NCBI GenBank assembly: GCA_035561135.1 | Contig: DATMYA010000071.1 | Span: 124,001 to 188,000 of the forward strand | Reading direction: 5' to 3' | Source of the DNA: Clostridia bacterium | Lineage (GTDB): Bacteria > Acidobacteriota > Terriglobia > Terriglobales > Acidobacteriaceae | Length of the DNA: 64,000 bases | In this document: positions 45,307 to 56,842 of the stretch, piece by piece | How positions within the stretch are numbered: the stretch's first letter is position 1 | How the letters are laid out: each line of letters starts with the position of its first letter | The notes under the pieces: generated by a model | Seen by the model: the letters and a program-made list of their open reading frames with translations, nothing else | Told to the model about the DNA's origin: nothing | Database searches by the model: none | Program-made: the position numbers and the translations under genes

Positions 45307-46441
45307 ACGAAATCTTCCCCAGGATCGCCGGTCTGTTCGCGCCCGTGGCTGAGGGCACGTTTGACGGCCGCCGGTTCCATGTCTCGAATGCAAGCACCGC
45401 GAACGCCACAGCCTCTTTTGCCTCCGCCGGTAACCCGAGTTCGTCGGTGGACCGCAGCTTGAGTCCGCGCCGATGTAATTCTTCTCCGATCATCGACATC
45501 AGTGTCGGATTTTTCGCTCCGCCGCCGGAGACCAGGAAGTCGTGGAACTTGCGCTCACCGTCCGAGAGCACTCGCACCGCCTCGCCAATCGAGCGCGCGG
45601 TCAGCAACGTAGCCGTCGCGATAACGTCTTCTTTACGCGCCCGCCCGCAACGCTTCAGGAACAACTCCACATACTCGCGTCCAAACTGTTCGCGGCCAGC
45701 CGTCTTCGGTGCCCTGCGCCGGAAGAACGCATCGCGCAACGCCTCGCTCACCACCGTCTGAAGCGCCTGGCCCTTCGCGGCCACCTTGCCATCGCGATCG
45801 AAGCGCTTGTCGAAAAGCCTCTCCATGACTGCGTCAATCACCATGTTGCCGGGGCCGGTGTCGAAGGCAACAACGCTTTCCGCCGTGGCGCCCGCCGGAA
45901 TGGCCGTAAGGTTCCCAATGCCGCCGATGTTCTGCACGATGCGTCCACGCGTTGCATTTCGGTACAGCAGGTAGTCGAGGAAGGGAACCAGGGGTGCGCC
46001 CTTGCCGCCGGCGGCCATGTCTGCAGGGCGGAAATCGCTGACCACCGGCACGCCGACACGCGCGGCCAGCACCGCGCCTTCCCCCGTCTGCCACGTCACG
46101 GCCAGCTTGCGTCCAAGGAAGCTCTCGGCTTCGCCCTGGTGATAGAGAGTCTGTCCGTGGCATCCCACCAGCTCGCACTTCGTTGCCGAGCGTCGCTGAG
46201 TCTCCAGCACGGCGTCCGCATAGAGTTCCGCGAGCAGGAAGTTCAATCGCGCGAGGTCCGCCACGCTCGCGGCCGTGGCGTTCATCATGGAGAGTACGGT
46301 CCGACGCACCGCGCCTGGGTAAGGGAACTCCTCGTGCGCCAGCAGTTCGAATCGCGTGCGGAAGCCGCTGCCCGCGAGGCGCACCAGCGCCACGTTGATG
46401 CCGTCCGCCGATGTTCCACTCATCACACCCGCAACAATCAC
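45299..46441 (-). CDS. anmK: Anhydro-N-acetylmuramic acid kinase (AnmK)
   Basis: A 380-aa sugar kinase that hydrolyses and phosphorylates 1,6-anhydroMurNAc to MurNAc-6-phosphate in murein recycling. It opens with the family motif GVMSGTSADGINVALV. The ATP/sugar region includes NIGGIGNLTAIP and FDTGPGNMVIDAVM, and the C-terminal part LVSGGGAKNPTLM. Length is normal. It lies 14 bp after nagZ and overlaps the peptide-binding protein gene, so the three are probably one operon. Confidence 0.94.
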   Translation of the reverse strand: MIVAGVMSGTSADGINVALVRLAGSGFRTRFELLAHEEFPYPGAVRRTVLSMMNATAASVADLARLNFLLAELYADAVLETQRRSATKCELVGCHGQTLYHQGEAESFLGRKLAVTWQTGEGAVLAARVGVPVVSDFRPADMAAGGKGAPLVPFLDYLLYRNATRGRIVQNIGGIGNLTAIPAGATAESVVAFDTGPGNMVIDAVMERLFDKRFDRDGKVAAKGQALQTVVSEALRDAFFRRRAPKTAGREQFGREYVELFLKRCGRARKEDVIATATLLTARSIGEAVRVLSDGERKFHDFLVSGGGAKNPTLMSMIGEELHRRGLKLRSTDELGLPAEAKEAVAFAVLAFETWNRRPSNVPSATGANRPAILGKISYV

Positions 46442-46455
46442 GCTCGCCTCGTTCC

Positions 46456-47574
46456 CTAAACAGACCCCGCCATCGCGGTCATAGAAGCCAACCGCACCCG
46501 CTCAGTGAACTCCCAGTTCAGCCTGCGCAACTTGTCCACCATTGCCTGCGTCGGTACCGACACTGGCCTGTGCTTCAGTTCTGCTGATTTCTTTTTGAAT
46601 GTAAGCACGCGTTTGGCCGCCGTCTCCACCAGCCTGGCGAACCGCTTGTCGCGCTCGGCCTCGCGGAGAACCGCATTGTATGTGCGCCAAACATGCTCAT
46701 CGTTGCGGCATACCAGGAAGATATCGGCGCCGGCGCGTATCGTCTCCACCGCGGCGTTTTCGATCGAGGCCGCCGCCAGCACGCCGCCCATCTCCAGATC
46801 GTCCGAGATAACCAGCCCTTTGTAGCCGATCTTCTTGCGCAGAATCTCGGCGATCCACTTCTTCGAGATAGAAGCTGGAGTTGAATCCTTCGTTACCGCC
46901 GGATACGCCCCATGGGCAACCATCACGAACGGCAACTCTCGCCGCATCGTCCTGTACGGCACAAGGTCCTCGTCCCACAGCTTCTTCCACGACTTCTCGA
47001 TCGAGGGCAGCTTGTGGTGCGTGTCCAGGTTGGCCTCCCCGAGCCCGGGGAAGTGCTTGCCGCAGCCCAGCACGTGCTCGTCCTTCAATCCCTTCAGGAA
47101 CCCGCGCGCATACGCCACCGTATCGGTTGCGTTCGGGGAAGCCGTGCGTGACGTCATCACCGTCTTCGACGCCTCAAAGCCGAGGTCCACCACGGGAGCA
47201 AAGTCCACGTTGAAGCCGAGCAGGTGCACTTCCTTACCAATCAGTTGCCCATGCTTGCGAAACAGCCTCTTGTCGCCCGTGGCGAACACGTCGGCGACGG
47301 ACGGCGCGGGTGCGATCACGTCTTTCAGGCGGTCTACGGTGCCGCCTTCCATGTCCACGCACAGGAGCATGGGCGTCGCGACCGACTTCTGGCACTCACG
47401 CAAAAGAGCGTGCGTCTGCGCCGGCGACTCGATGTTGCGCGAGAACAGGATGACCCCACCCGGCTGCATTGTTGCCAGCGTCGCCCGTAGCTTCGCGGAC
47501 ACCTCTGTACCATCAAAGCCAAAAGTAAGCAGTTGTCCGATTTGGGAGGGAATATCTTTGGGCATCGAGTTCAC
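46456..47574 (-). CDS. nagZ: Beta-N-acetylglucosaminidase NagZ (GH3)
   Basis: A 372-aa GH3 glycosidase that cleaves GlcNAc from anhydro-muropeptides. The family signature CGKHFPGLGEANLDTHHKLP includes the His of the Asp-His acid/base loop. The nucleophile Asp is in VISDDLEMGG. The N-terminal block MQPGGVILFSRNIES is also typical. No signal peptide is visible, as expected for a cytoplasmic recycling enzyme. It is the first gene of the nagZ-anmK-SBP unit, about 230 bp downstream of mutS. Confidence 0.92.
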   Translation of the reverse strand: MNSMPKDIPSQIGQLLTFGFDGTEVSAKLRATLATMQPGGVILFSRNIESPAQTHALLRECQKSVATPMLLCVDMEGGTVDRLKDVIAPAPSVADVFATGDKRLFRKHGQLIGKEVHLLGFNVDFAPVVDLGFEASKTVMTSRTASPNATDTVAYARGFLKGLKDEHVLGCGKHFPGLGEANLDTHHKLPSIEKSWKKLWDEDLVPYRTMRRELPFVMVAHGAYPAVTKDSTPASISKKWIAEILRKKIGYKGLVISDDLEMGGVLAAASIENAAVETIRAGADIFLVCRNDEHVWRTYNAVLREAERDKRFARLVETAAKRVLTFKKKSAELKHRPVSVPTQAMVDKLRRLNWEFTERVRLASMTAMAGSV

Positions 47575-47613
47575 CTGTTAAGCATCAGCGCGATGCAGAA
47601 AATCTCGCTAAGA

Positions 47614-47644
47614 GTTTCTGCTGAGCGCAGCGAAGCATCTGCTC
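47614..47644 (+). repeat. Degenerate copy of the CCTGAGCG-AAGGATCTGC type sequence
   Basis: CTGCTGAGCGCAGCGAAGCA, followed by TCTGCTCT, resembles the element at 18161-18192. It lies in the non-coding gap between nagZ and mutS. Confidence 0.35.
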
Positions 47645-47801
47645 TCTGTAGCGAAATTGTTCGATTCTCGCCAACGATTCCAGCCAACAAGGAAACCGTA
47701 GAAGTTTCGCAATAATACGCACACGCAATCGATAGCAATAGCGGGGACGACGGATCGTTTCCCCCGTCCTTGTTACTTCACTACGAGTCAAGCCGTCTGC
47801 C

Positions 47802-50477
<2,676 letters not shown>

Positions 50478-50508
50478 TAGGTCAAAAAACTATTTGCGGA
50501 TGGGCGCC

Positions 50509-50514
50509 AGTATA
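50509..50514 (-). promoter_or_regulatory. Putative -10 box for mutS
   Basis: TATACT on the minus strand lies 32 nt ahead of the mutS start. The -35 region is not convincing. Confidence 0.35.
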
Positions 50515-50644
50515 ACAAACGAGGCCGCCCCAAAGTTCAGGAACTCGGCCCTCCAACTCTACTTTCGCTGCATTGCAGGTCGCCTGCCCGCCAGGTTCCC
50601 GACGGTTGACTCTTCTGCCCCGGCGGTGTTTACCTTGGAATCGT

Positions 50645-51652
50645 ATGGAACTGCGTAAAGATCCCATCACGCGTTCATGGATCGTCTCCGGCGATGATGC
50701 CGAGCCCGGGTTGCGCAACGAGCCCTTCTGCCGTTATTGCCCGGAGTCGCCTCAGCAAGCGCAAATTATCTCTTCCATGCCATCGGTGGATGGCGGTTCC
50801 TGGTCGGCGCGTGCCGTCGTTCATCCCGCTCCACTGTATAGAGTCGAGGGCGATCCGCAGCGTCGTGGCGAGGGCCTCTACGACAAGATGCGTCCTGTTG
50901 GCGCTCACGAAGTTCTGGTTGAGAATCCGCGCCACGATCGCCATCTTTGGTTGGCCTCGGACGAGGAGATCGAACAATTCCTGATCTTATGCGCGCAGCG
51001 AATCCAGGACCTCAAGCGCGATCATCGCTTCAAGTACGTAAGCGTGTTTAAGGACTACGGCCCGCTCTCCGGGCAGGAATTCGATCACCCTACATCTCAG
51101 ATCGTCGCCAGCACCTTCGTACCGCGCCGTGTGCTCTACGAACTACGCGCCGCACGCGATCACTACCAGCAGAAGGAACGCTGCGTATTTTGCGACATCC
51201 TGGATCAGGAATTGCAGGATCGCCGGCGCATTATCGAAGTACGTGGCGATTACGTGGCGAGTTGTCCCTATGCCCCTCGCGTGCCATACGAGACCTGGAT
51301 CATGCCGAAGAACCACGAAGCATATTTTGAGCGAGGAACGCTGGCGCGTCCCGGAATCCTGCGTGACTGCGCGGTTCTTCTGAAGCGCTCGCTGAATCGC
51401 ATTCGCTCATTGGCAGACAGCTTCCACCTCGTCCTACATACCTCGCCGAACACGACGCACCGCTCCAATGTCCTGAATTACTGGCGCAGCATCGACGAGG
51501 ATTATCACTGGCATATTGAAATCATGCCGCTGCTCGGTCGCAAAGAAAAGTCTTACAGCTTTAAGGAGGTGTACTTCAGCGACATCTCACCAGAATCCGC
51601 AGCTTCGCGATTGCGGGAAGCCCCCGTTGAACAGCTCGGCATATCCACGTAG
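50645..51652 (+). CDS. Galactose-1-phosphate uridylyltransferase-like protein (GalT/HIT superfamily), altered active site
   Basis: A 335-aa protein with the tandem HIT fold of GalT. It has an N-terminal MELRKDPITRSWIVSG, zinc-type Cys pairs FCRYC (29, 32) and CVFC (180, 183), and a C-terminal HWHIEIMP with His288 and His290. The N-terminal active-site motif, HPHxQ in GalT, reads HPTSQ here (residues 148-152), so the nucleophilic His is replaced by Thr150. Activity may differ from true GalT; a nucleotidyl phosphorylase or a non-catalytic role is possible. I chose the ATG at 50645, where homology begins. It is divergent from mutS. Confidence 0.8.
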   Translation: MELRKDPITRSWIVSGDDAEPGLRNEPFCRYCPESPQQAQIISSMPSVDGGSWSARAVVHPAPLYRVEGDPQRRGEGLYDKMRPVGAHEVLVENPRHDRHLWLASDEEIEQFLILCAQRIQDLKRDHRFKYVSVFKDYGPLSGQEFDHPTSQIVASTFVPRRVLYELRAARDHYQQKERCVFCDILDQELQDRRRIIEVRGDYVASCPYAPRVPYETWIMPKNHEAYFERGTLARPGILRDCAVLLKRSLNRIRSLADSFHLVLHTSPNTTHRSNVLNYWRSIDEDYHWHIEIMPLLGRKEKSYSFKEVYFSDISPESAASRLREAPVEQLGIST

Positions 51653-51730
51653 CTGGGCCGGCAGCCAAAAGGGAAGCGCCGCACGTTTCCGCGCGGCGCC
51701 TGCGAGCTGCGGGTGCGATGCCTGTTTGTA

Positions 51731-51997
51731 CTAAGCAGCCTTGCTATATACGTCCGAGCCGTGCTGCTTCACCATCTTGTTGTAAACGCCAAGAATCAGG
51801 AATGCCGGCGCCCATTGCCCGACGAAAAGCGACCATTCGTTCCGGCCCATAGCCTTCAGAACCGCGGAAGCAGCCATGGAACTGATGGCTGCTGCCAGGT
51901 AACCTGACGACGGAATCTTCGATGTCTGTGACTCGATTGCACCGGTAAAGCGGTCTTCGGATTCTCCTCGATACACCTTTGTGTCCATGTCGCGCAT
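51731..51997 (-). CDS. Small membrane protein, unknown, acidobacterial type
   Basis: An 88-aa protein. A polar N-terminus (RDMDTKVYRGESEDRFTG) precedes one or two hydrophobic helices (about residues 30-50, GYLAAAISSMAASAVLKAMG, and 58-72, LFVGQWAPAFLILGV). It probably sits in the inner membrane. AAAGGAA lies at good spacing before the ATG at 51997, supporting a real gene. I recognise no characterised family; DUF-type proteins of this form occur in acidobacteria. It stands alone between the GalT-like gene and the next small gene. Confidence 0.7.
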   Translation of the reverse strand: MRDMDTKVYRGESEDRFTGAIESQTSKIPSSGYLAAAISSMAASAVLKAMGRNEWSLFVGQWAPAFLILGVYNKMVKQHGSDVYSKAA

Positions 51998-52177
51998 GAT
52001 TCAATTCCTTTCGGTTGAGGGTTTCTGTCATTAGGAGGAATGGTTCATAGCTAGGATGCCTCCCCGCGCGCTTCGGAGACTGCTGGCCCGCTCTCGCTGT
52101 CGATTAATTCCACGCTGCTGGCCTCGAACTGCCCTGAAACAACAATGCCGGAAGTGTTCGGCGCAGGCGCGACCCAT

Positions 52178-52183
52178 TACAAT
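52178..52183 (+). promoter_or_regulatory. -10 box 7 nt before a start codon (leaderless type)
   Basis: TACAAT is followed by 7 nt and then the ATG at 52191. The arrangement is the same as for the ferredoxin-like gene at 17723. The -35 (TGTTCG, 52155-52160, 17-nt spacer) is weak. Confidence 0.45.
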
Positions 52184-52190
52184 TGGGCTC

Positions 52191-52550
52191 ATGGCAGTGC
52201 GCCGTCTCAAGAGCTACACCGGGCAGACTGGATACGTGTACCAGTACTATTTTGTGGGAAGCCGTCCGTCCCGCAATTCCGCCGTTGCTGGAACCGAGTA
52301 CATCTTCGACGTAACGGCTGACCGCAAGACGATGTTCGCCGTCACAGTCGCGATTCGTCGAGAATCCCTGGAAGGCTGGGCGTTAACTCACGGACGACAG
52401 CTCTCGGGGACTGAGCAGTACGCCTCGGCCAAGATGCGGCTTTTTCAGGCCTTCGACAATGTCGAGAAGATGATGGAAGACGGCCGGCATCTTCAGGTGG
52501 ACTCCGGCAACATCGAAGAGCTTCTCGCGCCTCTGGAACTTGACGGATAA
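52191..52550 (+). CDS. Conserved hypothetical protein, 119 aa
   Basis: A small soluble protein of alpha/beta character. Early strands (YTGQTGYVYQYYFVGSRP and TEYIFDVTADRKTMFAVTVA) are followed by a helical C-terminus (SAKMRLFQAFDNVEKMMEDG). No Cys, no signal peptide and no family I recognise. The frame is open upstream to 52056, but a -10 box 7 nt before the ATG at 52191 and no ribosome-binding site suggest a leaderless start. It precedes the heme operon by 220 bp but is separated from it by the operon's own promoter. Confidence 0.65.
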   Translation: MAVRRLKSYTGQTGYVYQYYFVGSRPSRNSAVAGTEYIFDVTADRKTMFAVTVAIRRESLEGWALTHGRQLSGTEQYASAKMRLFQAFDNVEKMMEDGRHLQVDSGNIEELLAPLELDG

Positions 52551-52648
52551 AGGCAGACGAATGCGACGGTGACTCATTTCTCGCCGTGCGCAGAACGTTC
52601 ACTTGGGCGCCTTGCGAGGGAGACACGAGTACTGCTTTGCCCGGGGGA

Positions 52649-52664
52649 TGTGACGCACGTCACA
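52649..52664. promoter_or_regulatory. Perfect Crp/Fnr-family operator upstream of the heme operon
   Basis: TGTGACGCACGTCACA matches the Crp consensus TGTGA-N6-TCACA exactly and has seven complementary pairs per half. Its centre is about 62 bp upstream of the start expected from the -10 box at 52707, the usual class I activator position. Confidence 0.7.
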
Positions 52665-52683
52665 CCCATACGTGACTGACACA

Positions 52684-52712
52684 CTAAACCAGCTCTGGTG
52701 CGACTGTATAAT
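52684..52712 (+). promoter_or_regulatory. Promoter of the ccsA/hemX-hemACD operon
   Basis: A consensus -10 TATAAT (52707-52712) is combined with a poor -35 (CTAAAC, 52684-52689, 17-nt spacer). This is typical of an activator-dependent promoter. The start would be near 52719, giving a leader of about 55 nt. Confidence 0.6.
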
Positions 52713-52773
52713 CGAATTTCAAGCTGGGATTACGGAATTTCAGTGCGCGCCCGGTTTCGCAACGAACGCATTT

Positions 52774-53589
52774 ATGCCTCTATTCTGGCTCAGGATTGCG
52801 ACTGTCTTCTACGGCATCGGCCTCCTTTATGCGGTCTTGCTGTTAAGCAAGAAAGGCGATTGGCTGTCGCGCATCGCCGTTCCCGCAGTCGGCCTTGGCA
52901 TGGTCTTCCATTTCGTTTCCCTTGCGGAAACAGCCATTCTCTACGGTTACCAGGACCTGCTCACTATCCGCCACGCCGAATCCGCCCTGGCATGGCTCAT
53001 CGTCGTCATCTTCATGGTGGTGTATGCGCGGTTTCGCACCAGTTCGCCCGGACTTTTCATATTTCCGCTGGCCTTTTTGCTTACCTTCGGGTCGGCGTTC
53101 GCCCAGCGTCCGGTTGAATTCAGCTCGCCCATGTTGCGTAGCGGATGGATTCTGGCGCACGTCTGCATGCTGCTGATAGGTTATGCGTCCCTGTTCCTGA
53201 GCTTCGTAGCAAGCCTGTTGTACTTGTTGCAGGCGCACAGTCTAAAGTCCAAGCAGCCCATCGGACTGTTGAGCCGTATGCCTGCCTTGCAGGTCATCGA
53301 CGACCTCGGATATCGTGCGCTGCTGCTCGGGTTCCCGTTCATGACGCTGGGCCTCGTCGCAGGGTCCGTCGTGGCGCAGAGTCGATTTGGCGTTTCGTAT
53401 TTCAGCGATCCCAAAGTGCTGCTCTCCCTGATCATGTGGGGCGTGTACGTGGTACTGCTGTACACACGCTGGAATTCCGGTTGGCGAGGGCGCAAGGCTG
53501 CCTATCTCGCCACCTTTGCCTTCATCGCTGCCGTGTGTGCCTGGGCCGCCAATTACCTAAGCAGCGTGCATAGGTTCGTTGCTCCATGA
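52774..53589 (+). CDS. CcsA/HemX-family cytochrome c assembly-like membrane protein
   Basis: A 271-aa protein with about eight hydrophobic helices, of the CcsA/CcmC/HemX superfamily. It ends at an ATGA overlap with hemA, the same position HemX has in Bacillus, where it influences HemA levels. The tryptophan-rich WWD heme-handling motif is degenerate (GVSYFSDPKVLLSLIMWG), so a role in cytochrome c maturation is uncertain. The ATG at 52774 was chosen because the promoter's -10 lies inside the longer frame that starts at 52672. No clear ribosome-binding site is seen. Confidence 0.8.
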   Translation: MPLFWLRIATVFYGIGLLYAVLLLSKKGDWLSRIAVPAVGLGMVFHFVSLAETAILYGYQDLLTIRHAESALAWLIVVIFMVVYARFRTSSPGLFIFPLAFLLTFGSAFAQRPVEFSSPMLRSGWILAHVCMLLIGYASLFLSFVASLLYLLQAHSLKSKQPIGLLSRMPALQVIDDLGYRALLLGFPFMTLGLVAGSVVAQSRFGVSYFSDPKVLLSLIMWGVYVVLLYTRWNSGWRGRKAAYLATFAFIAAVCAWAANYLSSVHRFVAP

Positions 53590-54956
53590 ACTTCTTCGTC
53601 ATCGGCGTGAACCACAAGACGGCGCCAGTCGGGGTACGCGAACGTTTCGCTATTCCCGAAGCCCGGCTTTCCGAGGCAACACGCCAGCTCGCCGAGTATC
53701 CCGGCATCGAAGAAGCGCTGATCGTCTCCACCTGCAACCGAGTGGAGATGATTGCCCGCTCCAAGAACGGCGATTGCGACCTTCGCGACTTCCTTCGAAA
53801 ATACTACCGGTTCGAGTCGAACGAATTCGAAAAGCACCTGTACGAGCACAAGGGACTCGCAGCCATACGCCACGTGTTCCGCGTCGCCTCAAGCCTTGAT
53901 TCCATGGTCGTAGGCGAGCCGCAGATTCTTGGCCAGGTGAAGGAGGCCTACGCCGTAGCACGTGCGGTGGGCAGCGTAGACTCCCAGCTCGACGCGCTTA
54001 TGACGCGAGCCTTTGCCGTCGCCAAGAAAGTTCGCAACGAAACTGCGGTGGCCAGTAACTCCGTCTCCGTCGCTTCCGTAGCCGTGGAACTTGCGCAGAA
54101 GATCTTTGGGAGCCTGGCTGGGAAGAGCGTGTATCTGGTGGGCGCAGGGAAGATGCAGGAGCTTGCCGCACGCCATCTGATCGCCCACGGAGCAGGGAAG
54201 ATCTACGTTGCCAATCGCACCTATGAACGCTCGGTAGCCCTGGCAGGCAAGTTTGAGGGCGAAGCCATCCCGTTTGAACGGCTCTACGACTCGGTCGACC
54301 GCGCCGACATCATCATCAGCTCCACTGGCGCTCCGCACGCCATCTTTCGCAAGGAACACGGCGAGCGCTTTCTTCAGAAGCGCAGGAACAGGCCGATGTT
54401 TTTCATCGATATGGCTGTTCCGCGCGACATCGATCCCGGGCTCAACGATCTCGATGGCATCTTCGTTTACGATATGGACGACCTGCAGCAGGTCGTTTCC
54501 TCGCATCTCGGCGATCGACGCCGCGAAGCCGCACGTGCCGAAGATCTCGTCGAGGTTGAAGTCGTCAAGTTCCGGCAGCGCCTGCAAACGCTCGACGTGG
54601 TGCCGACGATCGTGTCGCTCCAGGAGCACCTTGAAACCGTGCGTCAGGCGGAGATTGATCGCGTTCGTGGAAGACTTGGCACACTCTCGCCCGAGCAGGA
54701 AATCGCCATCGAGGCGCTAACGCGCGGCATCATCAACAAGATCATGCACACGCCGATCACAACATTGAAGTCGGCGGCGCGCGATCCGGAAGCCACCACG
54801 GTCATTGACCTGGTGCGTCGCATCTTCAACCTGCGCGACGTGCGCAAGGCTGAGGCCGACGCCGCTTCTGGGGCTCAAGCATCACCCGCGCCCATTGGCG
54901 CAAGCGCACCCGACGAGACAGGCTCGTGTGTCACCGAAAAGAAGTCGCACGGGTAA
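53586..54956 (+). CDS. hemA: Glutamyl-tRNA reductase (HemA)
   Basis: A 456-aa enzyme that reduces Glu-tRNA to glutamate-1-semialdehyde, the first step of C5 heme synthesis. The catalytic Cys50 lies in STCNRVEM, and [12 protein letters not shown] at the N-terminus is also conserved. The NADPH domain shows [17 protein letters not shown] and [13 protein letters not shown]. The C-terminal dimerisation helices follow (about residues 310-420). A polar tail of about 35 residues is extra. The ATG overlaps the previous stop (ATGA). Confidence 0.96.
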   Translation: MNFFVIGVNHKTAPVGVRERFAIPEARLSEATRQLAEYPGIEEALIVSTCNRVEMIARSKNGDCDLRDFLRKYYRFESNEFEKHLYEHKGLAAIRHVFRVASSLDSMVVGEPQILGQVKEAYAVARAVGSVDSQLDALMTRAFAVAKKVRNETAVASNSVSVASVAVELAQKIFGSLAGKSVYLVGAGKMQELAARHLIAHGAGKIYVANRTYERSVALAGKFEGEAIPFERLYDSVDRADIIISSTGAPHAIFRKEHGERFLQKRRNRPMFFIDMAVPRDIDPGLNDLDGIFVYDMDDLQQVVSSHLGDRRREAARAEDLVEVEVVKFRQRLQTLDVVPTIVSLQEHLETVRQAEIDRVRGRLGTLSPEQEIAIEALTRGIINKIMHTPITTLKSAARDPEATTVIDLVRRIFNLRDVRKAEADAASGAQASPAPIGASAPDETGSCVTEKKSHG

Positions 54957-54975
54957 CTTAAGGATTGCTTTCAGA

Positions 54976-55914
54976 ATGGCCCTTCTTCGCATCGGATCCC
55001 GCGGCTCGCAACTAGCTCTCTGGCAAGCCAACCACATTTCCGCACTTCTTCGCGAGCATGGACACCAGGTTGAACTGGAGATCATCAAGACCACGGGCGA
55101 TAAGATTACAGACGTCGCGCTCGCGAAAGTCGGCACCAAGGGCATGTTTACAAAAGAGATTGAGGAAGCACTCGCCGAAGGCCGCGTCGATCTCGCCGTT
55201 CACAGCTTGAAAGATCTTCCGACCGCGCTGCCTCCGGGTTTCGAAATCGCTGCCATTACGACGCGAGAAAATCCGCGCGACGCATTCCTCTCAGTCAAGT
55301 ACGGGAGTTTGGAAGAACTGCCCAAAGGAGCGCGCGTCGGAACCAGCAGCCTTCGCCGACAGGCTCAACTCATGAAGGTGCGTCCCGACCTCGATATATT
55401 CCCGCTGCGCGGTAATGTAGATACTCGCGTACGGAAGCTTGAAGAGGGCGAGTACGACGCAATTATCCTCGCCGCTGCCGGCCTCTTCCGTCTCGACAAA
55501 ACGCAACTTGTTCGCCAGGTTATCCGGCCGGAAGTTATGTGCCCGGCCGCCGGTCAGGGCGCGCTCGGCATAGAAATTCGCCTCGGCGACACCGTCATGC
55601 GCGACCACCTGAAGTTTCTTGATGATGCGGTTGCCCGCGCAACAACCACTGCAGAACGCGCGCTGCTGAATAAGCTTGGCGGTGGATGCCAGGTGCCCAT
55701 CGGCGCTCATGCCATCATGGTGAATGGCATACTCACGCTCGTTGGCGTTTGCGCACGGCCAGACGGCACCACGGTTTTACGCGAGGTTCAGACGGGAACC
55801 GACGCAGTCGCACTCGGCGAGCGTGTGGGCGATACGCTGCTCGGCCGCGGCGCCGACCAGATTCTGCGTGAAGTCTACGGGGAAGCTGCCGTCGCCGTAC
55901 CTCAACAGCCGTAG
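54976..55914 (+). CDS. hemC: Hydroxymethylbilane synthase / porphobilinogen deaminase (HemC)
   Basis: A 312-aa enzyme that polymerises four porphobilinogens. It opens with [15 protein letters not shown]. The dipyrromethane-cofactor Cys lies in [27 protein letters not shown] and [11 protein letters not shown] are typical substrate-binding blocks. I chose the ATG at 54976, 19 bp after hemA, with AAGGA upstream; the longer frame runs into hemA. hemD follows after 25 bp. Confidence 0.96.
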   Translation: MALLRIGSRGSQLALWQANHISALLREHGHQVELEIIKTTGDKITDVALAKVGTKGMFTKEIEEALAEGRVDLAVHSLKDLPTALPPGFEIAAITTRENPRDAFLSVKYGSLEELPKGARVGTSSLRRQAQLMKVRPDLDIFPLRGNVDTRVRKLEEGEYDAIILAAAGLFRLDKTQLVRQVIRPEVMCPAAGQGALGIEIRLGDTVMRDHLKFLDDAVARATTTAERALLNKLGGGCQVPIGAHAIMVNGILTLVGVCARPDGTTVLREVQTGTDAVALGERVGDTLLGRGADQILREVYGEAAVAVPQQP

Positions 55915-55939
55915 CGTTCGCTGTCCAGGCAAATCACAA

Positions 55940-56797
55940 ATGCCAAGTTCCGCAACCACAACTCGAAAGGCCCCAACCGCACAGCCTCTCTCTGGCTGGC
56001 GCATCGTCGTTTCACGCGCAAAGAAACAGGCGAGCGCGCTTACGGACCTTCTTCGCGCAGAAGGTGCCGACGTCACAGAAATCCCTTTCATTGAAATCCG
56101 AGCACCGCGCTCGTTGAAGCCGCTGAACGATGCATTGAAGGTTCTTTCCGAATACGACTGGCTCATACTCACCAGCGTTAACGGCGTGGATGCGTTGGTC
56201 GAACGCATGCAGAAGCTCAATGTTTCAATGCGCGAACTTGCCCATCTACGGATTGCGGCCATTGGGCCTGCAACCAGGGCTGCCATTGAAAAGCACGGGC
56301 TTCGCGTCGCAGTCACTCCAAAAGAATATGTTGCCGAAGCTGTCGTCGATGCACTCGCGGAGAAAGTGAAAGGAAAGCGCGTGCTGCTTTGCCGCGCGAA
56401 AGTTGCTCGCGATGTCATCCCTCGCGAACTCCGCCGCGCCGGCGCATACCTCGATGTGGTGGAAGCCTACGAGACCGTTATTCCCAGTTCCTCACGCACG
56501 CGCCTCCGCGCAACACTTGCGGACCCGAAGCGGCGCCCTCATGTCATGACATTCAGCAGTTCTTCAACCGTGCGCAATTACGTTGCACTGCTCGGTATAC
56601 GCTCCGGCCAGTCGAAACTAATTCGCGGCCTCTACAACGCGTCCATCGGCCCCGTCACTTCCGACACACTCCGCGAATACGGTCTCGCCGTCGATGTCCA
56701 GGCCGAGGCGTATACGATTCCAGGCCTGGTCGAAGGCATCGTGAAGCTCGCGCAATCCAACCCGTTCAATTCGGCCCCGAATAAAGCCAAAAAGTAA
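55940..56797 (+). CDS. hemD: Uroporphyrinogen-III synthase (HemD)
   Basis: A 285-aa enzyme that closes and isomerises hydroxymethylbilane to uroporphyrinogen III. Sequence conservation is low in this family, but the two-domain pattern is visible: GWRIVVSRAKKQASALTDLL at the start, VTEIPFIEI, WLILTSVNGVDALVERM, and near the end MTFSSSSTVRNYVALLG and SIGPVTSDTLREYGLAVDV. It lies last in the hem operon, 25 bp after hemC. The start at 55940 is the first ATG after hemC; the upstream frame overlaps hemC. Confidence 0.92.
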   Translation: MPSSATTTRKAPTAQPLSGWRIVVSRAKKQASALTDLLRAEGADVTEIPFIEIRAPRSLKPLNDALKVLSEYDWLILTSVNGVDALVERMQKLNVSMRELAHLRIAAIGPATRAAIEKHGLRVAVTPKEYVAEAVVDALAEKVKGKRVLLCRAKVARDVIPRELRRAGAYLDVVEAYETVIPSSSRTRLRATLADPKRRPHVMTFSSSSTVRNYVALLGIRSGQSKLIRGLYNASIGPVTSDTLREYGLAVDVQAEAYTIPGLVEGIVKLAQSNPFNSAPNKAKK

Positions 56798-56824
56798 GGC
56801 GCACTTGAAAGCGCGCCTCATATT
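56797..56824. terminator. Hairpin between convergent hemD and S9 peptidase genes
   Basis: AGGCGC (56797-56802) pairs with GCGCCT (56813-56818) and is followed by CATATTTA. This is a modest, probably bidirectional terminator. Confidence 0.5.
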
Positions 56825-56842
56825 TAGCTGTAGCCCAGCGTA

